Shown in pieces: positions 52,808-61,173 of a DNA stretch of 64,000 nucleotides. Origin of the DNA: RPQJ01 sp963746325. Its GTDB lineage: Bacteria; Pseudomonadota; Gammaproteobacteria; Steroidobacterales; Steroidobacteraceae. How positions within the stretch are numbered: position 1 is the stretch's first letter; the number at the start of each line of letters is the position of its first letter. The position numbers were made by a program, and so were the translations under genes. The stretch spans positions 248,001 to 312,000 of the forward strand of contig CAVVBC010000036.1 of the NCBI GenBank assembly GCA_963746325.1. The letters run 5' to 3'. Under the pieces are notes generated by a model that searched no databases, was not told the DNA's origin, and worked only from the letters and a program-made list of their open reading frames with translations.

Positions 52808-52844
52808 GCCTGGGCGCTGACCACACTTTCCGGAGTCCACTGCA

Positions 52845-53108
52845 ATGGCACATAAAAAGGCAGGCGGTTCAACCAAGAACGGCCGCGAGTCCGAGAGCAA
52901 GCGCCTCGGCCTGAAGAAGTTCGGCGGTGAAAACGTCATCGCCGGCAACATCCTCGTGCGTCAGCGCGGCACGGCTTACCGTGCGGGCGACAACGTGGGC
53001 GTCGGCACCGACCACACGCTGTTCGCGCTCACCGACGGCACGGTCCAGTTCAAGCGCAAGGGCGTCGACCAGCGCGTTCACGTCAGCGTCGAGCCCGCCA
53101 AGGCCTGA
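52845..53108 (+). CDS. rpmA: 50S ribosomal protein L27
   Basis: Ribosomal protein L27, 87 residues, starting MAHKKAGGSTKNGRESESKRLG; its N-terminal tail reaches the peptidyl transferase centre. The stretch GNILVRQRGTAYRAGDNVGVG is typical. It is followed by a REP-like hairpin and a terminator before obgE. Confidence 0.96.
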   Translation: MAHKKAGGSTKNGRESESKRLGLKKFGGENVIAGNILVRQRGTAYRAGDNVGVGTDHTLFALTDGTVQFKRKGVDQRVHVSVEPAKA

Positions 53109-53114
53109 CCTTCA

Positions 53115-53177
53115 CCTCACCCACTCGCGGGACACCTCTCCCGCTGGCGGGAGAGGTCGCGCGAAGCGCGGGTGAGG
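53115..53177. repeat. REP-like double hairpin after rpmA
   Basis: ACCTCTCCCGC (53134-53144) pairs with GCGGGAGAGGT (53147-53157), and an outer stem CCTCACCC (53115-53122) pairs with GGGTGAGG (53170-53177). The pattern of CTCTCCCGC...GCGGGAGAG flanked by CTCACCC/GGGTGAG is a widespread intergenic repeat type in GC-rich proteobacteria. Confidence 0.7.
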
Positions 53178-53207
53178 GTGCCGGTCTGCTGCTCGACCGA
53201 TCGCAAT

Positions 53208-53238
53208 AGGCCCCGGTGTCCCCGGGGCCTTCTTGTTT
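53208..53238 (+). terminator. Rho-independent terminator after rpmA
   Basis: AGGCCCCGG (53208-53216) pairs with CCGGGGCCT (53222-53230) with a 5-base loop and is followed by the T-rich TCTTGTTT. It should end the rplU-rpmA transcript; obgE begins 43 bases later. Confidence 0.8.
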
Positions 53239-53280
53239 CCGACCAGCCCCTAACCCCTATCCCCTAACCCCTTCCAGCCC

Positions 53281-54330
53281 ATGAAATTCGTCGACGAAGC
53301 AACGATCAAGGTCCAGGCCGGCAACGGCGGTCGCGGCATGGTCAGCTTTCGCCGCGAGAAATTCATTCCGTTCGGCGGGCCCGACGGCGGCGACGGCGGC
53401 GACGGCGGCGACATCTACCTTGTCGCCAAGGCGGGCCTCAATACGCTCGCCGACTTCCGCTACATGCGCACGTTCAAGGCCGTCAACGGCGAGCCGGGCG
53501 GCAGCGCGGACTGCAGCGGGCGTGGCGGCACCGATCTCGAAGTGCAGGTGCCGATCGGCACGGTGATCTACTCGGTGGACACCGACGAGACGCTGGGCGA
53601 TCTCGCAACCGACGGCGCGCGCATCATGGTCGCCAAGGGCGGCAAGGGCGGCCTGGGCAACCCGCGCTTCAAGAGCAGCACCAACCGCACGCCGCGCACT
53701 GCCACCCCGGGCACCCCCGGCGAAAAGCGCGAACTGCGGCTGGAGCTCAAGCTGTTGGCCGACGTGGGCCTGCTCGGCCTGCCCAACGCCGGCAAATCGA
53801 CGCTGATCAGCGTCGTGTCGTCGGCCAAGCCCAAGATTGCGGACTATCCGTTCACCACGCTCCACCCCAACCTCGGCGTCGTGTACGTGGGTGAGCACCG
53901 CAGCTTCGTCATGGCCGACATCCCCGGCGTGATCGAAGGCGCGGCGGAAGGCGCCGGCCTCGGAATCCGCTTCCTGCGCCACCTGCAGCGCACGCGCTTG
54001 CTGCTGCACCTGATCGACATCGCTCCGCCGGATCCGGCGGCAGACCCAGTCGTCGACGCGCGCTCGATCGCGGGTGAGCTCAAGAAGTTCAGCCCGGAAC
54101 TGGCCAAGCGCGAGCGCTGGCTGGTGCTGAACAAGCTCGACCTGCTGCCGCCCGCCGACGCGGAAAAGCGCTGCAAGGAAATCGTGCGTCGGCTGCGCTG
54201 GAAGGGCCCGGTCTACCGCATTTCAGGCGTTACCCGGCAGGGTACGCAGCAGTTGTGCTTCGACATCATGAAGCGGCTCGAGGAAATCCAGCTTGCGCCG
54301 GAGCTTGTCGTCGGGGACGACGACGAGTAG
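53281..54330 (+). CDS. obgE: GTPase Obg/CgtA
   Basis: Essential GTPase acting in 50S ribosome maturation and stress control. The glycine-rich Obg domain is clear (GGDGGDGGDGGDIYL and KGGKGGLGNPRFKSS), followed by the G domain: P-loop GLPNAGKST near residue 167, DIPGVIEGA (G3) and NKLDLLP (G4). 349 residues. It ends before a bidirectional terminator shared with rpsT. Confidence 0.95.
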   Translation: MKFVDEATIKVQAGNGGRGMVSFRREKFIPFGGPDGGDGGDGGDIYLVAKAGLNTLADFRYMRTFKAVNGEPGGSADCSGRGGTDLEVQVPIGTVIYSVDTDETLGDLATDGARIMVAKGGKGGLGNPRFKSSTNRTPRTATPGTPGEKRELRLELKLLADVGLLGLPNAGKSTLISVVSSAKPKIADYPFTTLHPNLGVVYVGEHRSFVMADIPGVIEGAAEGAGLGIRFLRHLQRTRLLLHLIDIAPPDPAADPVVDARSIAGELKKFSPELAKRERWLVLNKLDLLPPADAEKRCKEIVRRLRWKGPVYRISGVTRQGTQQLCFDIMKRLEEIQLAPELVVGDDDE

Positions 54331-54363
54331 GGCTGGCGCGGCGGCCCGCGTTCACTGCACATG

Positions 54364-54390
54364 AAAAAGCCGGCATGAAGCCGGCTTTTT
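54364..54390. terminator. Bidirectional terminator between obgE and rpsT
   Basis: AAAAAGCCGGC (54364-54374) pairs perfectly with GCCGGCTTTTT (54380-54390), loop ATGAA. A run of T follows the stem on both strands, so it can stop obgE from one side and rpsT from the other. Confidence 0.92.
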
Positions 54391-54436
54391 CTCGAGCATA
54401 AGGACACCGGCGAAACCGGCGTCCGGCAGCGCGGCG

Positions 54437-54712
54437 TTACTTGGCGGCGGCGCCGAGAGCCTTGATCTTGGCGTTCAGCTCGCTCTTGTGGCGGGCGGCC
54501 TTGTTGGCGTGGATGATGCCCTTGGTCACCATCGTGTCGATCACCGGCTGCGCGGCCTTGTAGGCGGCGGTGGCTTCGGTCTTGTCGCCGGCGCCAATGG
54601 CGGTCAGCACTTTCTTGATCGAGGTGCGCAGGCGCGAGCGGGCCGCCATGTTATGGGCACGACGCTTCACATCCTGCTTGGCACGCTTTTCTGCGGACTT
54701 GATGTTCGCCAC
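54437..54712 (-). CDS. rpsT: 30S ribosomal protein S20
   Basis: Ribosomal protein S20, 91 residues, starting MANIKSAEKRAKQDVKRRAHN, basic and helical, with RLRTSIKKVLTAI and HANKAARHKSELNAKIK. Divergent from murJ, as usual in gammaproteobacteria. A promoter at 54817-54789 lies upstream. Confidence 0.95.
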   Translation of the reverse strand: MANIKSAEKRAKQDVKRRAHNMAARSRLRTSIKKVLTAIGAGDKTEATAAYKAAQPVIDTMVTKGIIHANKAARHKSELNAKIKALGAAAK

Positions 54713-54788
54713 TGACTTGAGCTCCTGCGACCGGCGTGCCCACCCTGGGGACGACCGAGCTTCGGGTAATCGGGTTAAAGAGCCGCGT

Positions 54789-54817
54789 ATTTTGGGCGTC
54801 GGAGGGCGTCAGGTCAA
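54789..54817 (-). promoter_or_regulatory. rpsT promoter
   Basis: On the minus strand TTGACC (54817-54812), 17 bases, CAAAAT (54794-54789) fits sigma70. Its upstream edge touches the G-run element that starts at 54818. Confidence 0.65.
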
Positions 54818-55014
54818 GGGGACGGGGGAAGGGGGGAGGGACCAGGAAGGACAGGAAGGGCAGGAAGGACAGGAAGGGCAGGAAGGACAGGAAGGACAGG
54901 AAGGTCCGGAAGGCGGAAGTAATGGACGGAGCTGGCCCGCTAACCCTCCGGCCCTTCTTGCCCTTCCGGTCCTTCCTGTCCTTCCTAGTCCTTCCTGTCC
55001 TTCCTGCCCTTCCT
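54818..55014. repeat. G-quadruplex motif and inverted 9-bp purine/pyrimidine array
   Basis: Four G runs (4, 5, 6 and 3 G, 54818-54840) form a G-quadruplex motif. Then eight 9-bp units of the type AGGAAGGAC/AGGAAGGGC run from 54844 to 54915, and after a 44-base spacer six units of the exact complement (GTCCTTCCT, GCCCTTCCT) run from 54960 to 55014 with one extra base at 54987. The two arrays can pair into a long hairpin. It fills most of the 346-base gap between rpsT and murJ; no gene is seen in it. Confidence 0.85.
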
Positions 55015-55058
55015 CCCTAGTATCATTCGCGACCCATGCTCCCGACCCCGAACGCCCC

Positions 55059-56663
55059 TTGAGCGGCGGTTTCTTCCGCAGCACCTCGATCGTCGGCGCG
55101 TTCACGCTCATTTCGCGCGTGACCGGCCTGCTGCGCGACATGGTCTATTCCCGGATGTTCGGCGCCGGGCTGCTCATGGACGCCTTCCTGGTCGCGTTCA
55201 AGATCCCCAATTTCATGCGCCGCCTGTTTGCCGAAGGCGCGTTCTCGCAGGCCTTCGTCCCGGTGGTCTCGGAGTACAAGGTCCAGCGCGAGCACCAGGA
55301 GGTGCGCGAGCTGATCGACGGGGCCATGGGCACGATGGCCTGGTTCCTCTCGCTGCTGACCATCGTGGGCGTCGTGGCTGCCCCGCTGCTCGTGATGCTC
55401 TTTGCCCCGGGTTTTCGCGCGGACGGCGACCGCTTCGACCTGACGGTCGACATGCTGCGCTGGACGTTCCCGTACATCCTGTTCGTGTCACTGGCCGCGC
55501 TCGCGGGCGGCGTGCTGAACAGCTACGGCAAGTTCGCCGTGCCTGCGACCACGTCGACGCTCATGAACGTGGTCATGATCGTCTTCGCGGCATTCATCGC
55601 CCCGCATTTCGCGCAGCCCGGCATCGCGCTGGCGATCGGCGTCTTCGTTTCGGGCCTGGTGCAACTCGGGTTCCAGCTGCCCTTCATGCTCAAGCTCGGC
55701 CTGCTGCGCCGGCCACGCTGGAACTGGGGGCACGAGGGCGTGCGCAAGATCGGCCGGCTGATGCTGCCCGCCATCTTCGGCTCGTCGGTGTCGCAGGTCG
55801 CGCTGCTGCTCGACACGCTGATCGCCTCGTTCCTGGTGACCGGCAGCATCGCCTGGCTCTACTACGCGGACCGCCTCGTCGAGTTCCCGCTCGGCGTGTT
55901 CTCGATCGCGCTCGCCACGGTGATCCTGCCTGGACTCGCCGCGCACCATGCCGCGCAGTCGCCGGAGCGTTTCGCCTCGACGCTCGACTGGGCGGTGAAG
56001 CTCACCACCATCGTCGTCCTGCCCGCGACGGTCGCGCTGCTGCTGCTGGCGGGCCCGCTCACGGTCGTCATATTCCATTACGGCAGGTTCGACGAGCAGG
56101 ACGTGCGCATGTCGACGCTGGCGCTGATGGCGTACTCGGGCGGCCTGATGGGATTCAGCATGGTGAAAGTGCTGGCGCCCGGTTTCTTCGCGCGCCAGGA
56201 CACCAAGACGCCCGTCAGGATCGGCGTGCAATCGCTCGCGCTCAGCATGGGCCTCAACCTGGCGGTCGTGCTGCCGCTGGCGCTCATCTACCCCGACCGT
56301 CCCGGCCTGCATGCCCTGCTCGCGCTCAACACCGGCATTGGCGCCTGGTTCAACGCCGGGATGCTGTACCGGGGCCTGCGCCGGCAGGGCGTGCTGCGGC
56401 ACTCGTCCGGCTGGCGCCGCACGCTGTGGCAGGTATTCGCGGCGAACGTGGCGATGGGGTTGTTCCTGTGGTTCGTCGCGGGCGACACGCAACGCTGGCT
56501 CGACATGAATGCATGGCATCGCGTCGGCTGGATGGGGGTTCTCGTCGTCGGCGGCGCGGGCATTTATTTCGGCGTGCTGTACGTGCTGGGCATGCGTGTG
56601 CGCGACCTGCGGCACCAGAAGATTGACATGCTGCCGCGACCCGCGGACACCGCGCCACCATGA
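55059..56663 (+). CDS. murJ: Lipid II flippase MurJ
   Basis: Integral membrane protein of the MOP superfamily that flips lipid II for peptidoglycan synthesis, with about 14 helices. RSTSIVGAFTLISRVTGLLRDMVYSRMFGAG at the start (shown in part) and FKIPNFMRRLFAEGAFSQAFVPV are the family hallmark, with KVLAPGFFARQDTKTPVRIG later. 534 residues from TTG 55059, the only suitable start in frame; no ribosome site is seen. An out-of-frame ATG at 55036 encodes eight codons ending in TGA that overlaps the TTG. Its stop overlaps ribF (ATGA). Confidence 0.9.
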   Translation: MSGGFFRSTSIVGAFTLISRVTGLLRDMVYSRMFGAGLLMDAFLVAFKIPNFMRRLFAEGAFSQAFVPVVSEYKVQREHQEVRELIDGAMGTMAWFLSLLTIVGVVAAPLLVMLFAPGFRADGDRFDLTVDMLRWTFPYILFVSLAALAGGVLNSYGKFAVPATTSTLMNVVMIVFAAFIAPHFAQPGIALAIGVFVSGLVQLGFQLPFMLKLGLLRRPRWNWGHEGVRKIGRLMLPAIFGSSVSQVALLLDTLIASFLVTGSIAWLYYADRLVEFPLGVFSIALATVILPGLAAHHAAQSPERFASTLDWAVKLTTIVVLPATVALLLLAGPLTVVIFHYGRFDEQDVRMSTLALMAYSGGLMGFSMVKVLAPGFFARQDTKTPVRIGVQSLALSMGLNLAVVLPLALIYPDRPGLHALLALNTGIGAWFNAGMLYRGLRRQGVLRHSSGWRRTLWQVFAANVAMGLFLWFVAGDTQRWLDMNAWHRVGWMGVLVVGGAGIYFGVLYVLGMRVRDLRHQKIDMLPRPADTAPP

Positions 56664-57604
56664 GCGGCACGCCGTGCAGGATCGAACTGGTGCGTGGCCT
56701 GCACAACCTGCGGCCGCGGCATCGCGGCTGCGTCGCGACCATCGGCAATTACGACGGCGTGCATCGTGGCCACCAGCACATGCTGCAGGCGGTGCGGACC
56801 AGGGCCGACGAGCTCGGCCTCCCGGCGACCGTCGTCACCTTCGAGCCCACGCCGCGCGAGTTCTTTGAAGGCGCCGCGGCGCCGGCGCGCCTCATGCGCC
56901 TGCGCGAGAAGCTCGACGCGCTGGCGCTGTACGGCATCGATCGCGTCGTGCTGCTGCGTTTCGACGAGCGCATGCGCAATTTCAGCGCGGCGGCCTTCGA
57001 GCAGTCGCTGCTCGCCGATGCGCTCGGTGTCCGCCACATCGTGGTCGGCCACGACTTCCACTACGCGCGCAAGCGCGAGGGCAACATCGTGTCGTTGCGG
57101 GCCGCGGGCGAGCGGCATGGGTTTACGGTGGCCGAGGTCGGGGAGTTCCTGGTCGGTGGCGAGCGCGTCAGCAGCTCGCTGGTACGGGCCGCGTTGGGCG
57201 CCAACGATCTCGAACGCGCCGCGCTGCTGCTCGGTCGCCCCTACCGCATGACGGGGCGGGTGCGCCGGGGCGTGCAGCTCGGGCGCACGCTGGGGTATCC
57301 CACCGCGAACCTCGCCCTGCACCGCAAGGTGGTGCCGCTGTGGGGCATCCTCGCGGTGCGGGTCAGCGGGGGCGGGCTACGGGACCATCCGGCGGTCGTG
57401 AGCCTGGGCACGCGACCCACGGTAAACGGCGTCGATCCGCTGCTCGAGGTGCACCTCTTTGACTTCGACGGCGACCTCTACGGCCAGTACCTGAGCGTGG
57501 ATTTCATGCACTGGCTGCGCGCCGAGCAGAAATTCGCCTCCCTGGACGCGCTGGTGGCACAGATGCACATCGATTCGGCCCAGGCCCGCGCCGCGCTGGC
57601 TTGA
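56660..57604 (+). CDS. ribF: Bifunctional riboflavin kinase/FAD synthetase
   Basis: Makes FMN and FAD from riboflavin. The N-terminal nucleotidyltransferase domain has TIGNYDGVHRGHQHML near residue 28 and VVGHDFHYARKREGN; the C-terminal kinase domain has GRTLGYPTANL and SLGTRPTVNG and ends LYGQYLSVDFMHWLRAEQKF. 314 residues. Order murJ-ribF-ileS-lspA-ispH is a standard gammaproteobacterial string. Confidence 0.95.
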   Translation: MSGTPCRIELVRGLHNLRPRHRGCVATIGNYDGVHRGHQHMLQAVRTRADELGLPATVVTFEPTPREFFEGAAAPARLMRLREKLDALALYGIDRVVLLRFDERMRNFSAAAFEQSLLADALGVRHIVVGHDFHYARKREGNIVSLRAAGERHGFTVAEVGEFLVGGERVSSSLVRAALGANDLERAALLLGRPYRMTGRVRRGVQLGRTLGYPTANLALHRKVVPLWGILAVRVSGGGLRDHPAVVSLGTRPTVNGVDPLLEVHLFDFDGDLYGQYLSVDFMHWLRAEQKFASLDALVAQMHIDSAQARAALA

Positions 57605-57743
57605 GCGCGAGCGCCCTGCCGGCTGGCAGTCAGCCGGGCAGCCGCGTCCCGACGCGCGGCTGAAGTCTGGACTAAATACCTGAATTGCATCACTATTTCG
57701 GGTTCCCTGCGCGCATGCGTCGTCGCTCCTGAAAACCCCGCCC

Positions 57744-60587
57744 ATGGCTGACTACAAGAACACAGTAAACCTGCCCGACACGGCGTTCGCCATGAAGGCC
57801 GATCTGGCACGCCGTGAGCCCGAGATGCTGGCGTGGTGGGAAGAGCACCGCACCTACGAGAAGCTGCGCGCAATCGCCGCGGACCGCCCGAAGTTCATCC
57901 TGCACGACGGCCCGCCGTACGCGAACGGCGCGATCCACATCGGGCATGCGGTCAACAAGATCCTCAAGGACATCATCGTCAAGTCGCGCACGCTCGACGG
58001 CTTCGACGCGCCTTACGTGCCCGGCTGGGACTGCCACGGCCTGCCCATCGAACACGCAGTCGAGAAGGTGCGGGGCCGCGAGATGAAGCAGCTCGACGCC
58101 AAGGCGTTCCGCCAGGCCTGCCGCGAGTTCGCGCTGGAGCAGATCGACGTCCAGCGCAGGGACTTCATCCGCCTCGGGGTCATGGGCGACTGGTTCAATC
58201 CGTACCTGACGCTGGCGCCGCGCTACGAAGCAGATCAGCTGCGCGCATTCGCGCAGATCATCCGCAACGGCCACCTGTACAAGGGCTACAAGCCGGTGCA
58301 CTGGTGCCTGGACTGCCGTTCGGCGCTCGCCGAAGCCGAGGTCGAGTACGAAGAACGCACGTCGCCGTCGATCGACGTCAGGTTCGAGGCAGTCGACGGG
58401 GCCGACCTCGCCCGGCGTTTCGGAATCCAGGCATTGCCGCTGGGTCGCGCCAGCATCGTGATCTGGACCACGACCCCCTGGACGCTGCCGGCCAACCAGG
58501 CTGTGGCGGTGCACCCGGAATACGAGTACTCGTTGCTGCGCGTCAGCCACACGCCGCAGCTCGATGACGTCCACAGCGGTGTCGAGACACTGCTGGTCGC
58601 GAGCGAGCTGGCGCCGGCCGTGATCAAGCGTGCGGGCATCGCCATGTCGCAGGAAATCGGCCGCGTGAAAGGCGCAGAGCTCGAGCACCTGCGCGTGCGG
58701 CATCCGTTCTACGATCGCGTCGTGCCCGTGATCCTCGGCGAGCACGTAACCCTCGACAGCGGCACCGGCGCCGTGCACACCGCGCCGGGACACGGCCAGG
58801 AAGACTTCATCGTCGGCAAGAAGTACGGGCTGGAGGTCGACAACCCGGTCGGCAGCGACGGCCGCTTCCTGCCGGCCACGCCGATCTTTGCCGGCGAGAA
58901 GGTGTTCGAGGCCAACAAGCACGTGGTCGAGGTACTGCGCGAAAGCGGCGCGCTGCTCCACCACGAGGCGTACCAGCACAGCTACCCGCACTGCTGGCGC
59001 CACAAGACACCGGTGATTTTCCGCGCGACGCCGCAATGGTTCATCAGCATGGAGCAGGCCGGGCTGCGCGCCGCGGCACTCGCTGAGATCGGCAAGGTCG
59101 AGTGGACGCCGGGCTGGGGCGAGCAGCGCATCTACAGCATGATCGCGGGCCGTCCCGACTGGTGCATCTCGCGCCAGCGCATGTGGGGCGTGCCGCTGTC
59201 GCTGTTCACGCACAAGGACACGGGCGAACTGCATCCGCGCACGCCGGAGCTCGTCGACCAGGTGGCCGAACTCGTGGCCCGTGACGGTATCGATGCCTGG
59301 TTCGAGCTCGATCCGGCCACGCTGCTCGGCGTCGACGCGCCGACTTACGAGAAAGTCACTGACATCATGGACGTCTGGGTCGACTCGGGTGTGTCCCATC
59401 ACTGCGTCTCGCAAAGCCGGCCCGAGATCCGCACGCCGGCCGACCTCTATCTCGAGGGCTCCGACCAGCATCGCGGCTGGTTCCACAGCTCGCTGCTGAC
59501 CTCGGTGGCACAGAAGGGCCACGCGCCCTACAAGGGCGTGCTCACCCACGGTTTTACCGTGGACGAGAAGGGCCGCAAGATGTCCAAGTCGCTCGGCAAC
59601 GTCGTGCTGCCGCAGAAGGTGATGAGCACGCTCGGCGCCGACGTGCTGCGACTCTGGGTGGCAGCCACCGACTACGCCAACGAGATCAGCGTTTCCGACG
59701 AGATCCTCAAGCGCACGTCGGATTCGTATCGCCGCATCCGCAACACCGTCCGCTTCCTGCTGGGCAACCTGGCGGGATTCGATCCCGCGCGCGATGCGGT
59801 GCCGGTCGAGCAGATGGTCGAACTCGACCGCTGGGCGCTCGCGCGCACGCGCGAACTGCAGGACGAAATCATCGCCGCCTATCGCAGCTATGACTTCCAC
59901 GTGATCTACCAGAAGCTGCACAACTTCTGCGTGGTCGACCTGGGCGGCTTCTACCTCGACGTGCTGAAGGATCGCCTGTACACCACGCCGGCCGCAGGGC
60001 ACCCGCGGCGCTCGGCGCAGACGGCCATGTACTGGATCGCCGAGGCGATGGTGCGCTGGCTGGCGCCGATCCTGTCGTTCACCGCCGAGGAAATCTGGGC
60101 GTTCATGCCGGGCAAACGGGCCGAATCGGTGTTCTTCACGACCTGGGCGGACATCCCGGCCACCGCCCACCTGGCGCAACCGGTCGACTGGCCGAAGGTG
60201 CTGGAGGCGCGCGCTGCAGTCCTGCGCGAGCTCGAGACACTGCGCGTCGCGAACCAGATTGGCGCGCCGCTCGACGCGGACGTCACGCTGTACGGCACGC
60301 CCGACTGGACGGCGGCCCTGCAGCCGCTGGGCGAGGAGTTGCGCTTCGTGCTGATCACGTCGACCGCCGAGGTGGTCGACGCGGCGGCAAGGCCTGCCGA
60401 TGCCATCGCTGCCGTTGGCGAAGGCAGCAGCGGCCTGTGGCTGCACGTGCGCCGATCGGCAGCCGCCAAGTGCGCACGCTGCTGGCACAAGCGGGCCGAC
60501 GTGGGTACCGTGGCAGCCCACCCGGAACTGTGCGGGCGCTGCGTGGTCAATCTCGACGGCCCCGGCGAGTCACGCCAGCACGCCTGA
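57744..60587 (+). CDS. ileS: Isoleucyl-tRNA synthetase
   Basis: Class I aminoacyl-tRNA synthetase, 947 residues. HIGH motif in GPPYANGAIHIGHAVNKILK near residue 60, editing domain with TTTPWTLPANQAVAVHP and GTGAVHTAPGHGQEDF, KMSKS motif in GRKMSKSLGNVVLP near residue 612, and a C-terminal zinc finger CARCW...CGRC. Full length, intact. 139 bases separate it from ribF. Confidence 0.96.
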   Translation: MADYKNTVNLPDTAFAMKADLARREPEMLAWWEEHRTYEKLRAIAADRPKFILHDGPPYANGAIHIGHAVNKILKDIIVKSRTLDGFDAPYVPGWDCHGLPIEHAVEKVRGREMKQLDAKAFRQACREFALEQIDVQRRDFIRLGVMGDWFNPYLTLAPRYEADQLRAFAQIIRNGHLYKGYKPVHWCLDCRSALAEAEVEYEERTSPSIDVRFEAVDGADLARRFGIQALPLGRASIVIWTTTPWTLPANQAVAVHPEYEYSLLRVSHTPQLDDVHSGVETLLVASELAPAVIKRAGIAMSQEIGRVKGAELEHLRVRHPFYDRVVPVILGEHVTLDSGTGAVHTAPGHGQEDFIVGKKYGLEVDNPVGSDGRFLPATPIFAGEKVFEANKHVVEVLRESGALLHHEAYQHSYPHCWRHKTPVIFRATPQWFISMEQAGLRAAALAEIGKVEWTPGWGEQRIYSMIAGRPDWCISRQRMWGVPLSLFTHKDTGELHPRTPELVDQVAELVARDGIDAWFELDPATLLGVDAPTYEKVTDIMDVWVDSGVSHHCVSQSRPEIRTPADLYLEGSDQHRGWFHSSLLTSVAQKGHAPYKGVLTHGFTVDEKGRKMSKSLGNVVLPQKVMSTLGADVLRLWVAATDYANEISVSDEILKRTSDSYRRIRNTVRFLLGNLAGFDPARDAVPVEQMVELDRWALARTRELQDEIIAAYRSYDFHVIYQKLHNFCVVDLGGFYLDVLKDRLYTTPAAGHPRRSAQTAMYWIAEAMVRWLAPILSFTAEEIWAFMPGKRAESVFFTTWADIPATAHLAQPVDWPKVLEARAAVLRELETLRVANQIGAPLDADVTLYGTPDWTAALQPLGEELRFVLITSTAEVVDAAARPADAIAAVGEGSSGLWLHVRRSAAAKCARCWHKRADVGTVAAHPELCGRCVVNLDGPGESRQHA

Positions 60588-60607
60588 CAGCAGAGCCCAA
60601 GGACGCG

Positions 60608-61171
60608 ATGACCACACCCGACACGCCGAAGCCCCCAGGCACGACCCACGCGACCAGCGCGGCCTCGTCCGCACTGGCCTCCCTTGCCAGCCTGCGCAGC
60701 CAGCGCACGCACCCGGCGGCCTGGCTGTGGCTGTCGGCTTTCGTCATCGGCTTCGACCAGGTCACCAAGTTCCTGGCAACGCGCTTCCTCGAGCTCTACG
60801 AGCGCGTCGAGGTGCTGCCCGTGCTCGACTTCACGTTGCTGCACAACACCGGCGCCGCGTTCTCGATCCTGGCCAACGCGTCGGGCTGGCAGCGCGGTTT
60901 TTTCGTCACGCTGGGCCTCGTCGTGAGCGCGGCGCTGGTCGTGTGGCTGTGGCGGCTGCCGCGCGGCGAGAAGTTCCTGCCGCTCGCGCTGGCGCTGATC
61001 GTCGGCGGCGCCATCGGCAACGTGATCGACCGCATCTTGCACGGCTACGTCATCGACTTCATCCACGCGCACTGGGGCGGGGCGTACTTCCCGGCCTTCA
61101 ACATCGCTGACAGCGCGATCACGATCGGTGCGGCGCTGATGATCCTCGACGCCTTTCGCGAGCGTCACTGA
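60608..61171 (+). CDS. lspA: Lipoprotein signal peptidase
   Basis: Aspartic protease of the inner membrane that removes lipoprotein signal peptides. Four helices; catalytic Asp in GNVIDRI and FNIADSAI; DQVTKFLA and LHNTGAAFSIL are typical. An Ala/Ser/Thr-rich N-terminal extension of about 35 residues precedes the family core. 187 residues. Confidence 0.94.
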   Translation: MTTPDTPKPPGTTHATSAASSALASLASLRSQRTHPAAWLWLSAFVIGFDQVTKFLATRFLELYERVEVLPVLDFTLLHNTGAAFSILANASGWQRGFFVTLGLVVSAALVVWLWRLPRGEKFLPLALALIVGGAIGNVIDRILHGYVIDFIHAHWGGAYFPAFNIADSAITIGAALMILDAFRERH

Positions 61172-61173
61172 CC

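Noticed and set aside
54844..55014. CRISPR array
   Set aside because: The units are 9 bp, directly adjacent without spacers, and reverse orientation half way; there are no cas genes.
54570..55058. N-terminal extension of murJ through the GQEG-type repeat
   Set aside because: The 9-bp DNA repeat keeps the frame open by chance; the stretch overlaps rpsT and its promoter on the other strand and has no counterpart in MurJ proteins.
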